Program-made: the position numbers and the translations under genes | Notes under the pieces: generated by a model | The model's database searches: none | Seen by the model: the letters and a program-made list of their open reading frames with translations, nothing else | What the model was told of the DNA's origin: nothing | NCBI GenBank assembly: GCA_921293015.1 | Contig: OV121081.1 | Coordinates: 30,631,158 to 30,695,157, forward strand | Reading direction: 5' to 3' | DNA: 64,000 nt | From: Phorcus lineatus | Taxonomy: Eukaryota > Mollusca > Gastropoda > Trochida > Trochidae | In this document: positions 36,390 to 49,929 of the stretch, piece after piece | Layout: each line of letters begins with the position of its first letter | Position numbering within the stretch: position 1 is the stretch's first letter

Positions 36390-38300
36390 TGGCCATCTGA
36401 TTATTACATTATCCTTAACTTATTCTGTATAGCAAATATTGATCTGTAGAGACAGTCGCAAGTTTCCATTAATAGATCTGATTTCCTTCCTTGCACAAAA
36501 TACTATGCTTTCCTTAAAGAGTATTTCATCAAAATGAAATTTCTAGCCAGCAGATAGCTTAACAAAAATAATCGACAAGCCTTGCATTATTTCCCTCACT
36601 GGCTATCATAGTTTGAAATGAATAAGGGTTTAAGCGCCAGAGCAGTTTATCAACCTCAACATCAAATATTTTCTTAAGGCTCACAGTTTGAGCAACACTT
36701 TACACTTAAGCAGGCAATCTAAACGTATCTCGATGTTTTCAATCCGCCGAGCAATCTGATTTGCAGGATTTGTTACAATCTACAATCAATTGTAGTTGAT
36801 TATAGTGTTGAAACTTCTTCGAAGCTAAAATGGCGATAGGTTTTGAATAAAGTTTGATGTGTGATGCATGATATGTGAACGTTGGTTGATATCATTCTTT
36901 AAAAAACATTTTTAGTTGACTCGGGTGAGGTTTTAAACGAAAAATTTATCAAGTTGTTTAGAGGTTTTTAAGGTATTCATTATCAAGCCATCATATGCAT
37001 GTAAATCGATTTAAGTACTTCATGCCTAAGGTACACCCATGCATGAACAAATTCCTTTCAATGATCCATATTTGATGTGGTTAACTATGAAGTCACTCTT
37101 TTACTTTTGCACAGGACACAGTTACCCCTCCAAGTTGCAAGATACGTTCCAACCAGTTGTAGCTTTTGAAGAAACCGTTTTCCTTTCCGAACAAACAATT
37201 TAACCTTTTATCGACTTTGTCGACTGTGTCCATGCCTTCATTTAGACGCAATTATAGTTCTTTAATAATTGATAGTGATTTCAAGCCTCTCTGCAACTCG
37301 GCATAGCTCTTAGTCATTCGCATCTAGTATCCAAGGATTGGAATTGAATGCAGCAAAGGCGATTACACAATGTTAATCATAATGCTTGAAGAAGAAGATT
37401 AACATTGTTTGAATAATGACTTGCAGCTATACACCAACCACAGCATCTACTTTTGCAGAAAGTGTTGCTTGTCAACACACTTAAGCAGGTGTTCAATGAT
37501 CGAAGAACAGATGATCTTTTTCAATTACCACATCTTAATTGTCAAATATGATGACAAATTGGATCAAAGCTACATTGCTATATATCGTCTTTATAGGAAC
37601 AGTGCGACCTTGTTTTGTATTGGAAACGAAATTCGAAGACATATTTGCGTCTGAGCATTATGGATTGATTGTGTTGCTTTTAGACAGTTCGAAACAGTTT
37701 ACAAGAAAGTAGTTCTTGGTGGCAAAATATTTATTCATGAGTAAGTATACAAAGAAAATCTCAACCATTCAGCACTTTAAGGGATTACATGTCTGTCAGT
37801 AACGCTTGACAATCAAAACGTAATTTCAAAATGAAATGCTTTTCCTTAGGATACTCTTTCCGCTGTAAATTTCTTAGACTTTTCACATCATTTCAGCCTG
37901 GAATATCTCTAGGGAGAAGCTGTCGGATCTTAATGGAATATATCTTTTTTGGATCTTTGTTTACGACCATGAATTACGAAAACACAGTTAAGGTGAAAGG
38001 CAGTTTTGAAGTTTATCTCAATAAATGCTTTCGGTCAGACACTTTGTGACAAAGAAAAGAGATAAATTTGAAAAGCGGTTTTGAAATTCATCGCTGTAGA
38101 TGATGATTTGTGACAAAGAAATCAGACAAATTTAAATTTATAGTACGTGGTTATAAATATTCACGACATGGCTGTAAAGAGACTCAAAATATTATAGATA
38201 TCTAACTTCAAATTCTAGTATGTGTGTAAGTCATGGTTTGAAGAACGTATATGTATGTAATAATATGCAATTATAGACTGTGTATGAGATAAATTCCTAT
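36390..38300. other. No gene seen
   Basis: AT-rich. The frames at 37409-37654 and 37831-38049 have no recognisable domains. Confidence 0.4.
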
Positions 38301-38308
38301 TTCTAAAA

Positions 38309-38344
38309 ACCCGAGGAAAACAATATTTTAATTTTTCCTCGGGT
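38309..38344. repeat. Small hairpin
   Basis: ACCCGAGGAAAA (38309) and its exact complement (38333-38344) are separated by 12 AT bases. It lies ~370 bases upstream of the host exon. No function assigned. Confidence 0.7.
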
Positions 38345-38564
38345 CTTTAAAAGGTATTCACCGGTCCATATTTGTTTATTATGTTTCGAATTAAAATTTA
38401 GACATACAAAAACACTACTGCCATGAACAGGAATCAAGTGTTCAATCAAACGGGCAAATGGCGTCACGATAACAATAGCATGATGTCATGTTATCTACTC
38501 ACGTCAATATATTAACAGTTGTCCGCAATATTAATACCCATAATGCAAGCTTTTTTACAGCAAT

Positions 38565-38715
38565 CCGATTGGCCAAAAAGCATATTCCGACCAAAAGACA
38601 TAGTGACTTGAGCAATATTGAATATCTTAAGAATCGTTTGCTCACTTGTAGTTAGTCAATGTTTATAACTTCAGCTTGTAAAACTTTTCATTTATAATAT
38701 ATGTACTCATTATTC
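38565..38715 (+). promoter_or_regulatory. Possible promoter elements or intron end upstream of host exon
   Basis: An inverted CCAAT box (CCGATTGGCC near 38567) and a TATA-like TTTATAATAT (38691) precede the exon, but ATTATTCCAG at 38709-38718 is also a plausible splice acceptor. The sequence cannot decide whether the exon is first or internal. Confidence 0.25.
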
Positions 38716-38722
38716 CAGGTAC

Positions 38723-38860
38723 ATGCCAGTTTTGGACGGTAAATCTCAAAATCAGAATATGGAGGAAGTATGTCACACCCCAGACAACCACTACCCTCCA
38801 CGACCGCCATTGGGAATGCCCGATATTCCAAGTTTCCTAGCAAATGATGCAAGATTATAG
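38723..38860 (+). CDS. Upstream frame overlapping the membrane-protein exon
   Basis: A 45-codon frame from ATG 38723 to TAG 38858 encodes a proline-rich, protein-like peptide (MPVLDGKSQNQNMEEV..., then HYPPRPPLGMPDIPSFLAND). It overlaps the main frame by 17 bases in a different phase. Its composition resembles a genuine cytoplasmic N-terminus. Dropping one base in GCAAGATT near 38850 would make it continuous with the main frame, giving PSFLANDADYSRVAES. So either the sequence has a one-base insertion here (error or allele), or this is a real upstream ORF that could dampen translation, or the main exon starts at a second acceptor, TTTCCTAG at 38833-38840. Confidence 0.5.
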   Translation: MPVLDGKSQNQNMEEVCHTPDNHYPPRPPLGMPDIPSFLANDARL

Positions 38861-39355
38861 CCGTGTGGCAGAAAGCTGTCGAGATCGGGAACTACTAGAT
38901 GTCATCCTCCAGAAGCAAGAAGAGCATCGAAGCGACGCTGGATCACGTATTTCCACTCTCCTGCGAACAAACGGAAACCTCAGTAGACCATCAAGTTTCT
39001 CCAGAAGATCCTTGAATCTCTCTCGTCAAAGTCTCGCGAGTGCGTCACGTGTCACCCTGTGTGATAAGGAGAGCTGCGTCATCAAGTTCCTGTACAGCCT
39101 GGGCCTCCTTTGTATCTCCTCCCTCTTCCTCTCTGCCCTCTCCCTACAAATCCTCTTCTCCCTAGGGGGTGCGGAGGTGGACTACAGTCCCACGGTGTCC
39201 CTCATCAATTCCACCTCTGTGTTTGAGAAGCTGCTTGAAGCCACGACTGCTCTGACCACGCTTGTGATCATGCTGGACATCTCCTGTCTCATGGTGTGTT
39301 CCATGCAGTGCTTCTTCGCTGCTAAGATTCTCAAAACCCCAGAGGGAGAAGAAAG
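38844..39355 (+). CDS. Exon of a multi-pass membrane protein, possibly TMEM221-like
   Basis: A 171-codon open frame, clearly GC-richer than its surroundings, running to a consensus donor AAAG|GTAAGA at 39356; the apparent stop TAA is the donor itself, so the coding sequence continues in a later exon not identified here. The product starts with an acidic helix-like segment (about 10-30), a Ser/Arg-rich basic segment (35-70, RRSLNLSRQSLASASR), a hydrophobic span at about 82-107, a short loop with a potential N-glycosylation site (NSTS at 122), and a second span at about 132-160, then a polar KILKTPEGEER end. Topology suggests a cytosolic N-terminus. The spacing and loop recall TMEM221/Jiraiya family proteins, but this is from memory and uncertain; another tetraspan family is possible. 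An in-frame TAG at 38838 fixes the first ATG of this frame, unless the upstream frame joins it. Confidence 0.8.
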
Positions 39356-39361
39356 GTAAGA
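39356..39361 (+). other. Splice donor of the host exon
   Basis: AAAG|GTAAGA is a near-perfect metazoan 5' splice site directly after the GAAGAAAG codons. GC content drops sharply downstream. Confidence 0.8.
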
Positions 39362-42300
39362 TATGGCCTGAAAAGTGTAATGTGGTAAAAAGAAAAGTGT
39401 TAAAAGGTTGTTCAGTTACTTACTAGTTTTTGCTTTTCCTTCCATTGACATTTATTATTTCACCTGGCCTGAAACAAAATAGTTAAATGGTATTCATTTA
39501 CTTCCACTTTCATTCAATTTTTCACAAATATTCCAATTTTCAACATTTTTTAGTTTTCTGAAAACTGAATGACAATTATAAGATCATAACAAATATCAAA
39601 CACTATAATAAAATGCTAAATGAGAGAATGAAGTGTCATATTGAACAGAGTGATTTTCTCTTCAAATGTGTCATTTATGAAGGCCTTACGAATGGTACGC
39701 AAAAGAACACCAATCGTGAAACAATGAGCGTTATTCAATCATCCGAATCAAAATATTCCCCTATAATGGTGTAAGGATTTGTTTTAATTTACATGACAAA
39801 ACAATACAATTTCAGTTAACTTGACAAGTTGATGACAATATTTTTCAAGGAAGTTGAGGCATTATTTTGATCACGTTAAATGATTTGAAGAAAGTTAACC
39901 TCCGTGTAATAAATAGCAACACGATTTATAAAATAGTCATAAAATATATTGCTTGTTACTCAATTTGCAAGATGCATGCACACGTGACAATCAGTCACTC
40001 ACATTCAAATTCAACATGATCCATTGACAAGAGATCAAGTTTTACAATTATTAACTAGTAGCAACACTTCTTGTAACCCTGCTGAGTTCCGTTGACATAT
40101 CAGTACCTGTTTAATCGGACATAACTTTCTCCATTCAATTAAGAATTAATTATTCCCATGGAAGATTATTGAAACGTCAATCTGAGTAGCAAAGGCTGAT
40201 AAATAAGCCTGACGATATTTTTATTTTCCTCAGGATCAACTGATAATGGCATCTACCATCGACTTGTCTATGCATCTGTATCATAGGTTACGCTGTAATT
40301 CGAAATTTATACAAAATTCCTTTTCAACCAAGTTGTTTCAGTAAAAACCTGCCCAACAGTATGTTTTGTGGGCTGTTTTCGGATAATCTCTTCAAACCGT
40401 TCGAGGTGTCCATTATCAACTGAAAAAATATTTAAACTAGTGTCATTGTTAAGTGAAGTTTTATATAAAGCCTTAACATAAATGCCTTTTTCTTTCAGGA
40501 TTAAAAAGTTTAGCTAAATGTTTGGTAAACCTATTAAGTGTAAGTTCAAGTAATTTCTCTGAAATAAAGTTAAACTTGTAGGTGAATGTTTTTATCTAGA
40601 AATCCTTTTAACTAAAACATGTTATTTCAACTGTACGCATAAAAGGAAGGAATTCGGCCTTGGATAAATTCTCAGCTATTGTAAACATCTTAGCATGTGC
40701 TGTTATCTGGTTTATACGAAAATAGTAAACACATATTGCGAAACATGGGTTTTTACATTAAAGAAAGTTTTATCACAACATTTAATTTTTATTCTAAACT
40801 GCATTTCTTAGCGCTATTCAAAAATCTAACTGTATTTCAGAGGGCACAAAATAATGAAATTTTAAAATATATTACTTGAATGACTAAAACCTAAAGTTAA
40901 TTTAGATCAAAATGCCTTTAAGGAACTATTCTCTGTCATCACATAAATCTAGAATTTCTTTTGCACCTTCTCAACAGTAAAACAACCGGATCTGTCAAGT
41001 GGAGCTCTCTGTATGGAAAGTGAACACTTTCTTACACTTATACAATCCATTAAAGCCTTACCTCGTACTTCCATGCTAACTTGGGGTATTGACTGATTAG
41101 TAAGTGGTTTCGTATTAACGATAAATCAATTCATTACAGGATTGATAATGTAGCAAAACAGTGATTGATATATTAAATCAATATTTGCGTTAATGAGAGT
41201 TATTGAAATGCTTTTCGATTGCATTTAACTTATCGTGTCCGGAATATTTAAAAAACCAACATTGATATATAAAACAATCTATCTCGATTAACATACTCAC
41301 AAGCAGAATGAGAAACGTCTTACTTATATGTTGATAAACTTATATAACTGCATAGACTTGTCACATTGTTAATCGCTCATATTGACGTAAACACCTTTAT
41401 AGGTGGTCTTTACTTATATGGAAGATATTTCAGGATTATTTTAAAAGCTTTTGAAGATATATAGAGATAGCATGTATTTCTTATACGTCAACTCTGACTT
41501 TAATATATAATGGCAGCAAAGTAAAAAAAAATGCGAAAGAAAATTGGAGACCTACATCTCGCAGTCATTTACAGTTATCTTGAACGAACGAATAAGTCAT
41601 AAATACATAGAAAGTATCAATCACTTGGAATGCAAGAGACAAAATAATAGCTATCGATCCCTTTGATCGTGATGCAATAGATATGTCACAGAGAATTTTT
41701 AACTCTTTCATTTGGAAGACTCGAGCCATTTTTAGATATAAACGAAAGGTGCATACAAGCTTAAAAAGATGGTTATGTAATGTTTTTGAAAACATGTGGG
41801 CTTTCAAATTGCAATCTTGACAAAAAATGAAAGGTTGGTCAGTTTGTTTCCATACTGCTATTGAATCACAGCTTTTGAAAAAAGGTTTAAGACTGCAGTG
41901 GAAATAATATTCCTCCATTTCCTCCATTCGACTGTTCACCGAGTTACTTGCCAATGGAAAGTAAGTAATACAGAGTATATTTCATAGATTTGCTATATGG
42001 CTTGAATAAGAGCCAAAATACCATGTCATAAGTTGAAATTCAATGATAAAGGTGATGATTAAAAATGGCTTTTTTCACTCATTTTTCAATGTCTTCCGAT
42101 TTTTTGACAGCTTAATAGTTTATTTGATTTAAGGCTCTGGTGAAAAGTAAAATATTTGATAATCTTAGTTTTGAATTATCTATTCTTTTTAAAACAGCTC
42201 CCTGAGAAGTGCTTTTTAAAGGTCCAGTTTAGATCCGTTTATATTATTTTCATATTTTGTGTAAACAATGATTTTGATTATTGTATACTATTCATGAAAA

Positions 42301-42635
42301 ATTACAACATTTGATACAGTAACTCGATAGATGATAATGTTTCTCAAGATATAACTCTGAAGAAGTTAACACTTCTAATTCATGGTTCTTCGTTCAGGCT
42401 TCTAATGTAGTAATGTTATGTCATCTTTGCAGATTAACCAAGTCAGCTATTTCATTACGAGGGTAAACGACACATTCAATAAATCATTTGCGGGCGGAAT
42501 TTGCTTCATTGCTGCTTTTACTTTATCAACTACATATCCCTCAATTCTGGTGATATAACAAACAATGTTGAACAATCGTCTTTCCGTTCTAAGCTTATAG
42601 AAGTTTATTGTGAATTATGCCGGAACTTCGTTTAT
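39362..42635. other. Presumed intron, no exon identified
   Basis: AT-rich DNA. The longest other frame is a 129-codon minus-strand ORF (41565-41954), Cys- and Phe-rich, with no recognisable domain; it is probably chance. No later exon of the membrane-protein gene was found by eye. Confidence 0.45.
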
Positions 42636-42638
42636 TTT

Positions 42639-42879
<241 letters not shown>

Positions 42880-43140
42880 ATGCCGTGTGAAAATAAACGA
42901 AGAATAATAAACAGTTTTCTTTTTATCTCTTTGAATAACATTCAATTATCTCTTAAACTATGTTTACACATGCATAGTCATTCCAAACTGATTAATTGTA
43001 TCACTTTTTTAACTTCAATCACAGTAACTCAGGTATTCATATATTTATTCATATATAATATTCATGTATTCAAACAATCAAGATAACTAAATGGGCATAT
43101 CTCTCATCAGCATTCTAGGTGAAGTGTTTACAACACTACA
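42880..43140. other. No gene seen
   Basis: Short AT-rich spacer between the CT tract and the LINE. Confidence 0.4.
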
Positions 43141-43144
43141 ATAA

Positions 43145-44612
43145 TAGAATACAGAACTGGGCAAATATGCAGGATAAACTATCAGAAAACCAATCTGTAT
43201 TTCGTAAAGATTAATCAAAAGCATATTTTCATATTGTATGCAATCATTCAAAAAGCATATCACATAGTCTTTGTTGATTTTAAGAAGGCATTTGACTTAG
43301 TAAATAGACATAAACTTTGGTATTGTTTACGTAAAATTGGCGTCAATGGGAAAATGTACAGATTGTTAAAATCAATGCATCTTAATGTTAAATCGATGAG
43401 CCTAAGAGAGGGTTGTATTGCTAGTATTAATTTCAATTTTATCAATGAACTGTACTACATTATTATGCAGAATGGTAAACATGGCGTACAATTGTTCCCA
43501 GAAATGTTAGAAATACTCATACTCCTATTTGCAAACGATTTTATTCTGATCTCTGAAACAGTAATTGGATTGTAAAAGCAGTTAAATATCCTTAAAAGTT
43601 ACACTGTATAAATGATTTGTGTCTTAGAGCAAAGAAGGCTTTGGTTTCTCTTTTATGTATTACAAATCACTGTGGGGTCTGATCACCTGATATATTTTTC
43701 AAACTTTTTGATGCTTTTTTATGCCAAATTTGCAATATGCATCAGTGGTGTGGGGTTTTCAATGGTTTGACTGTCTAGAGAGACTTCATTTGATGGCTTC
43801 TAAAAAGTTTTTATGTGTAGGAACAATTAAACCAAATTGCATGGTTTATGATGAGTGTAGGAGATATCCCCTCTATATAAATTTGCAAATTAGATGTTTT
43901 AAGTATTGGTATAAAATACTTAAAATACACGATCGACGCCTTCCAAAAGCTTATAATATGATGATCCATCTCGACGATATTGGTAAGGTAGTTTGGGCAT
44001 CAAATATTTTTAAAAAATTATGTTCTCACGGTTATGGATTTGTGTGGTTGAACCAAGGCGTTGGCTATATAAAAATATTTTTAATGGAATTCCGTGAACG
44101 GTTAGTAAATATGTTTTACCAAGATTGGTATTCAACACCAGAAACAAGTTATGTTCACGTTATGGCCTGTATAAATCGTTTAAGACATTACTGCAACCAG
44201 AGCGTTATTGAGTATTTCTTACATTTAAAAGAACTAGAATTTTATCAACACGATACAGACTAGGCTTGATTGATCCAGTCATGAACAAGGGAAGTAAAAT
44301 TAATGTCAAGTGTCAAGCTCTGCAATTGAGGATGAAGATATACGAAAAGAATTTCAGATAATTTTTTATCAAACCAACCACTGACAGCTTTTATATCAAC
44401 TGTGATATCTAAAAATACTTCAACTATTATAAATCTAGCTATGTACGTTATGTATGCTCAAGAGCGCCGTGATGAAATTTCCAGATCCATATCCAACTAA
44501 TTTGTATTGCATATTATGTAATTAATACTACTTAAATAACATGAACATGCAACTCTCCTGTTTATAGGCCGGAGGCCTCGAATGCAATAAATGTTGTCTT
44601 GCCTTGTTCTTT
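43145..44612 (+). mobile_element. 5'-truncated, degenerate non-LTR retrotransposon (LINE)
   Basis: The reverse transcriptase begins in the fingers/palm: DKLSENQSVFRKD, then FVDFKKAFDLVNRHKLWY (motif A, 43267-), KIGVNGKMYRLLKSMHLN, and LLFANDFILISET, where the catalytic FADD is FAND. After frame breaks, a C-terminal part is open at 43721-44263: LQYASVVWGFQWFDCLERLH, YPLYINLQIRCFKYWYKIL, GFVWLNQGVG, FYQDWYSTPE. The 3' end reads ATAGGCCGGAGGCCTCGAAT, then GCAATAAATGTTGTCTTGCC at about 44570-44610, a polyadenylation-like tail. The mutated active site and frame breaks show it is dead. The clade is uncertain (CR1/Jockey-like group). Confidence 0.92.
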
Positions 44613-44614
44613 TA

Positions 44615-47600
44615 TTTCCAATAATGAGAAGATCTGCAATATATGATTACTGCTCAGTTTATTGCGCCACCTAAATTGCAAATTTACAAAGCAAATTTTC
44701 CCAGTATTTTTTGGCAGTGAATGATCTCATCGATGTTTTATATTCTATGGAATTGACAGGTCTTAGCATGGGTTTTCCTAAATAAAATTAGTAAAGTTTA
44801 TTTGTTATAAAGTATCCTGTTTCATGAGCTTCAACAACTAATTTATAGGGATTCAAACCTTAGAAAACAATTCTAAAATGTTTTTACTTTTCAGTTTTCT
44901 AAACCTTTATCACAATTAAGTTAAAACGATAAACCTATTCTTGCATTTAGCTCACATAATGTCAATTGGAGCCTGCTTTCTATCAATCAGTCTTAAAAAG
45001 GCCTTGCTAAGATATATCTCTTTTATTCAGAGCAACGTTAAATGTATTCGATAGTTCATAATAATAATTATGGGAAAGGTTTTTTTTTGGAAATATTACA
45101 TTTGCCATACAATTTTCCTTAACAAAATACTTTAAAGGATGTATTTTGTGATAAATCTGAAATTTGTAATATCTGAACTTCATATTCAAGGGACAGGTAT
45201 GTATAATGCCTAACTTTCAGTTTGTTTGTTTTATCAGATGAGGATATGATGGTAAAATCCCTGTTATGCGTGGTATTAGACCAGCAATAATGTTCAGTTT
45301 AAGTGGATTTATTTTACTGATAAACAATTTAGAAAAACTCTTGTTCTTAGTTGCTATTCTCCAAAGGTTTTTTCTATGCCTTTTTAAACTTTTCACCTTC
45401 TAGTTATCAAAGATACATAAAAAATGTTAGCAATGAATCACATTGGTTGTGCTGAGACATAGGTTCTAATGAGAGGTTACAATTGTAAGGTACATTCTGT
45501 AGGTTTTCTGTCACAGCCTTCTTGCAAAATTGCTTAACATCAAATTAATTGTAATAAGTCATGTATTTATAACATTGAAGAAAACATGACCCGTAGGCAT
45601 TATCAAGAAATAATTATGTATTTTCCCACGGGAAATGCAAGCAGAGTTACGACATATTACCATTATCGCGAACTATTCTTACTTCTAAATAATGCCCACA
45701 GGTCATGCTGTATTCGTAACATCTACCATCTTAACGTACTTGTTCTTGGCGGGTCACCTTATCTGAATATGGGTCAACGAAAACCACCAACATGAACAAA
45801 GATTCTGTAGATTCAAGTACTCTCAAAAACATTTTACCAGTCTATGAAAGCTGTTGAACTTTTACACATTCCTTATTGTGATAATGAAAAACTTAAAAGC
45901 GTTCTCAGTTTAAACTCTCACTTCAAGCAACAAAAGGTTCAGATTTCGATGAATACCTAAACAACCAGGGACATTAAATTAGGCAAAAAGTTCATTTGAG
46001 AGCAACAAGCAGGAAGTGAAAGGGCAGAACTTCAAGGTGAGACTCGCAATGTAATCACATAATCTCTAGTGAACATCAATAGAATTACTTCTTAGCCAAA
46101 GTAATGGCGAGTGTCTCATTAATTGACTCCTTCGGAAAGAAACTACCGGGAAAAACTGATTATATGAGATTTCAGCATGTCAGAGCTCCTGGGACAATGC
46201 AAGAAGCTTCAGTACGATCTTGTTATTACATTGTTGTTGCACTTCCTTGTTACATAGGAACCTTAGGCTACATGCGTTTAAGCGTCGATAGGGTGACCTG
46301 CAGCTGCTGAACGAAAGTTTGTTTCATAACTTTGGAAAATAGTGCAAATATGTGTTATTGTGTTCGTTCAATTTTGAAATATTCAACCATTTTTCTGCAA
46401 AGGTTACAAATATTTTGTGAGATGCAAAACAAGTATAATCCCATCTGGAGTTAGAGATGACCATTTATAACAATGATTGTGGGCTCCAAAATGCATAACT
46501 TATTTTCTTTATTAATTTAAGATCGTTATGTTTAAGTGATTTATGGAAACAAGATATTCTTTACACCGGCTAATGCCTTCTATTACTGCAAAAAGTTAAG
46601 CAAAAAGTGTTAAATTAATGTGTGTTATTTAATAGTTTTCTCAAGTTGACCCCTATTTGTGAAAATGTAAAACTTATTCCCTGCATTCTACATATTTCCT
46701 GCATTCTACATATGTGTCCTTTGAAAATGTAGAATAATTATGATCTGCTGACAGATTTATAAGCCATAAAGTATTTTGTTAAAATATTTTGACAAATGCA
46801 ATAATTCCACAACTGATGATTTGTTTGTGTTCTTCATTAAGACCTCAAATATAAGACTCCTACATTGCTTTCAAGTTTTAACAAAGCAATTCATCGTACA
46901 AGTATCTTTTTACGATCAGTTAAATGATAGTCTTATGTGACAGTGATTGTAATTGTTTCAACAGCGCCTATAATTATTATAGAATACAAATGCGAAATGT
47001 TGTCGATACATGCATGTGTTCAATTTTCGCAACCTTCAACAACACTCTGAGAGTTAGCAAACCTTTAATTTTTGTCAAATTCATTTAAAGTAGAGCCTAT
47101 GTTCTATCCATCAGTCTTAAATAATATCCAGATAAGGAATTTCTTGAAAGTTTTATATATTTATTTCAACCTGTCGTTCACGTAATATTGCGATCTATAT
47201 CCTTGATTTTAAGGTAAATTGTTATGTCATTCTAGAAAGATACATGGAATTTGTCCATTGGTTCAAAAGCTCACATTTCCTTTTAATGTACAAATTGTTG
47301 AAAAAGTATGAAAAATAATTGTACAACGATTGCCGTCAGGTACAATATGTCTAAAAAGATCTTATCTTCTACTATGTTTCTTACAACATAAATTCAATTA
47401 AAAAGTGATACCTTGAATCCATGTACTAGTTTCCAACGGCAACCGATACTACTATCAATGTTTGAAAATATATCTAAAGGTGACTTTAGGAAAAAACCTT
47501 TTGACATGCTTTTGACAAGGTTTCAACAGCCTGTTACCCTTATCAAATATGTAGAATCGTAAACAAATAACAAAGACTGGCTTAACAAAAATGACATTTA

Positions 47601-47996
47601 TCAGCAATAGAAAAATTAATTTTCTTAGATACAGGTTTAATGGTTTACTAATATATAATGGATACAAATTGCACTTTTTTTGTATGTTTTCTTGAGTCGC
47701 GTATGATAACAGGCTTCTGACATGCTGAAATCACATTCTGTTTCCCTCGTCTAAGATAAAGACTGATCGTTCCTTGGTAAACCAGTGGACAACCAGTTCC
47801 ATTATCAGCTTAGTTGTAGGGAAATTGAATTGAATACATGTGATAACATTTTCTTTTCAGCCTAGATGTTAATGGTGTTTCTGTCACTAGCGATGTAACG
47901 GAATTTTGGCTTTTGGGATTTTTCATTGATTTTGTTTCACTCTCCAAAGTGGTTTATTATACTGCAACATCATCATCATAATCATAATCATCTTCG

Positions 47997-48027
<31 letters not shown>

Positions 48028-48800
48028 TTTTAAGAACTTGATTTTTCCAGATAAAGGTGAATGTTCCACTATTGCATGGATATTTTACTGTATCTGTGAA
48101 TACACAAAATAAGATCTATTCTTCCCATTCATGAGAAAATATTTTTCTAGTATTTTGCAAATCTCATCAAATGGGATATATCTGAATGAATGCCCATTAT
48201 CGAGTGACAATAAAGTCTGGTATGTCTGTTAGCCTGTAATGGAAACGAGACCTACATTTCAGTCTACATCTTCCAGTCTATATAACTGCTTGCTTTCGGA
48301 TGTCAATTCCTTAATGTTAATTAGTTAGAATGTAGTAAGCGATTTGTCTGGACAATTGTGTAATTATCTGTTAATAATCGTTTATTTGGAATGCAATATT
48401 TCATAACATAAAATATTATGCCGATCATTGATAATCAAACAAGCCATATGTCATCGAGGTTTCACAAAAAAACACCATACTGACAAGGAAATGATAATAC
48501 ACAATTTAGATTTTACATACATTAAGTGACTTTTAAGAATAACTGGTCATTCTTCGATCCATATGACTCATATTTCATCAGACGTGTCAGACCAATAAGG
48601 TTTAATTTGTAAATTTTTAAAATAAATTAAAGAATATTAATAGAGCTTCCATCTATTTGCTATGGAAACGGGATTGGTTTTTTAAGTTATTGCTTTCATA
48701 ACCTACTTCTTTAGGTAAGAAGAACTTTTAGGGAAGAAAGCAAATAGGGACATATAGAGAATGAAAGAATAGGGCCTTGATCGTGGAAATTGTCTCAGCA
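44615..48800. other. No gene seen
   Basis: AT-rich intronic or intergenic DNA. Frames at 45586-45795, 46104-46310 and 47455-47667 lack domains or splice support. It contains an (ATC)n tract at about 47967-48027. Confidence 0.45.
47967..48027. repeat. (ATC)n microsatellite
   Basis: About 60 bases of an imperfect to perfect CAT/ATC trinucleotide run. Confidence 0.95.
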
Positions 48801-49462
48801 TCCGAATAGCCGTAAGTCAATTTCATTGTATAGTACCTAAGACTCGGAATCTAGGTCTAGTAATTTGCACTACAATCTAATGTACGTAGTTAAGGTGATT
48901 TACATATTCTTCCTCCCTAAAGAAGAATTGTTAACGGACGAATAGATAGTTTCAACAAAGTAACAAATTATCCGCGTGAAATTTAGACTCAGTTACATAA
49001 TTGTCTTTGTTATGACCACTTCATTTGCTCTTTGGAACGATTCTAAAGTCGAATTGTTACATTTCACTTGATCACAAGAAAGATATAGATGTAGTATTAA
49101 AAGATCAATCTCAAGGCATTAGTTACTTGTTATACTGGCCTCCAGAACCTCATGGTAGCCTTACCCATCTCACATGCCGCTGTTATGGTTTTCCACAATT
49201 TGATCTCTGAAGGAGTATGCTTTTGAAAAGTACCCGACTATCCGTCACTTGCCTGTGCCACTAAAACTTTCAGCATGACAATACTGATATCAATACATAT
49301 TGTATTGGTGTCAACTTATTTTTATCATATTATTTTATATAATTCAATCCGACATATCATTTGGTAAGCTCACACGTTTCAACGATTAACCTTTTTTCAT
49401 CTTTAAGAGGCATGTATTGTGCAAGAGAATAACCAATTTTCGATTTTCAGCTTTATATTTAA

Positions 49463-49929
49463 AGAGCCACTCCGTGAGTTGTTGGGGTCATATATGCCAA
49501 ACTTTTTCAATGGTGTCATTTGATAGCGAAGTATAGACTGTTACCAAAAGGACACATTCTACAGCTTATTTATTTTTTACGGTGACAATATAAAGGTAGA
49601 ACGACGCAATTATGATCGAAAACCTGACAGTGGCGCGTGTCAAATAGTCAAACGTAATTTTGGAGATTTATCTAAAACAGCCAGGAGGGCAGTTAGGAGT
49701 TGATAATGTTTGTTAGGTTGTATAACTAGTATCCATATATATTGGACGTGATATCTACACCTCTGCATAAGGCTGTTTTTAGATTTTCATGGAAAACCAG
49801 TATTTGTCATATACTGTATATGTCTTTTGGACATGAAAAGTTAAAATGTTTTGATTTTATATCACCATATATGACATTTAGATTCGTATCAAAGGTAAAT
49901 AATATGTTATGAAATTACGGAGTGGCTCT
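49463..49929 (-). mobile_element. TTAA-flanked MITE, copy 3, complete
   Basis: A 467-bp element bounded by AGAGCCACTCCGTGA and its complement, with TTAA on both sides (49459-49462, 49930-49933). It is the reverse complement of copy 2 with scattered differences. It is present in R2a and not recognised in R2b, so it most simply inserted after the R2 duplication. Confidence 0.9.

Noticed and set aside
41565-41954. 129-codon minus-strand ORF
   Set aside because: No recognisable domain, no splice or composition support, AT-rich like its surroundings. Kept only as a note within the intron entry.
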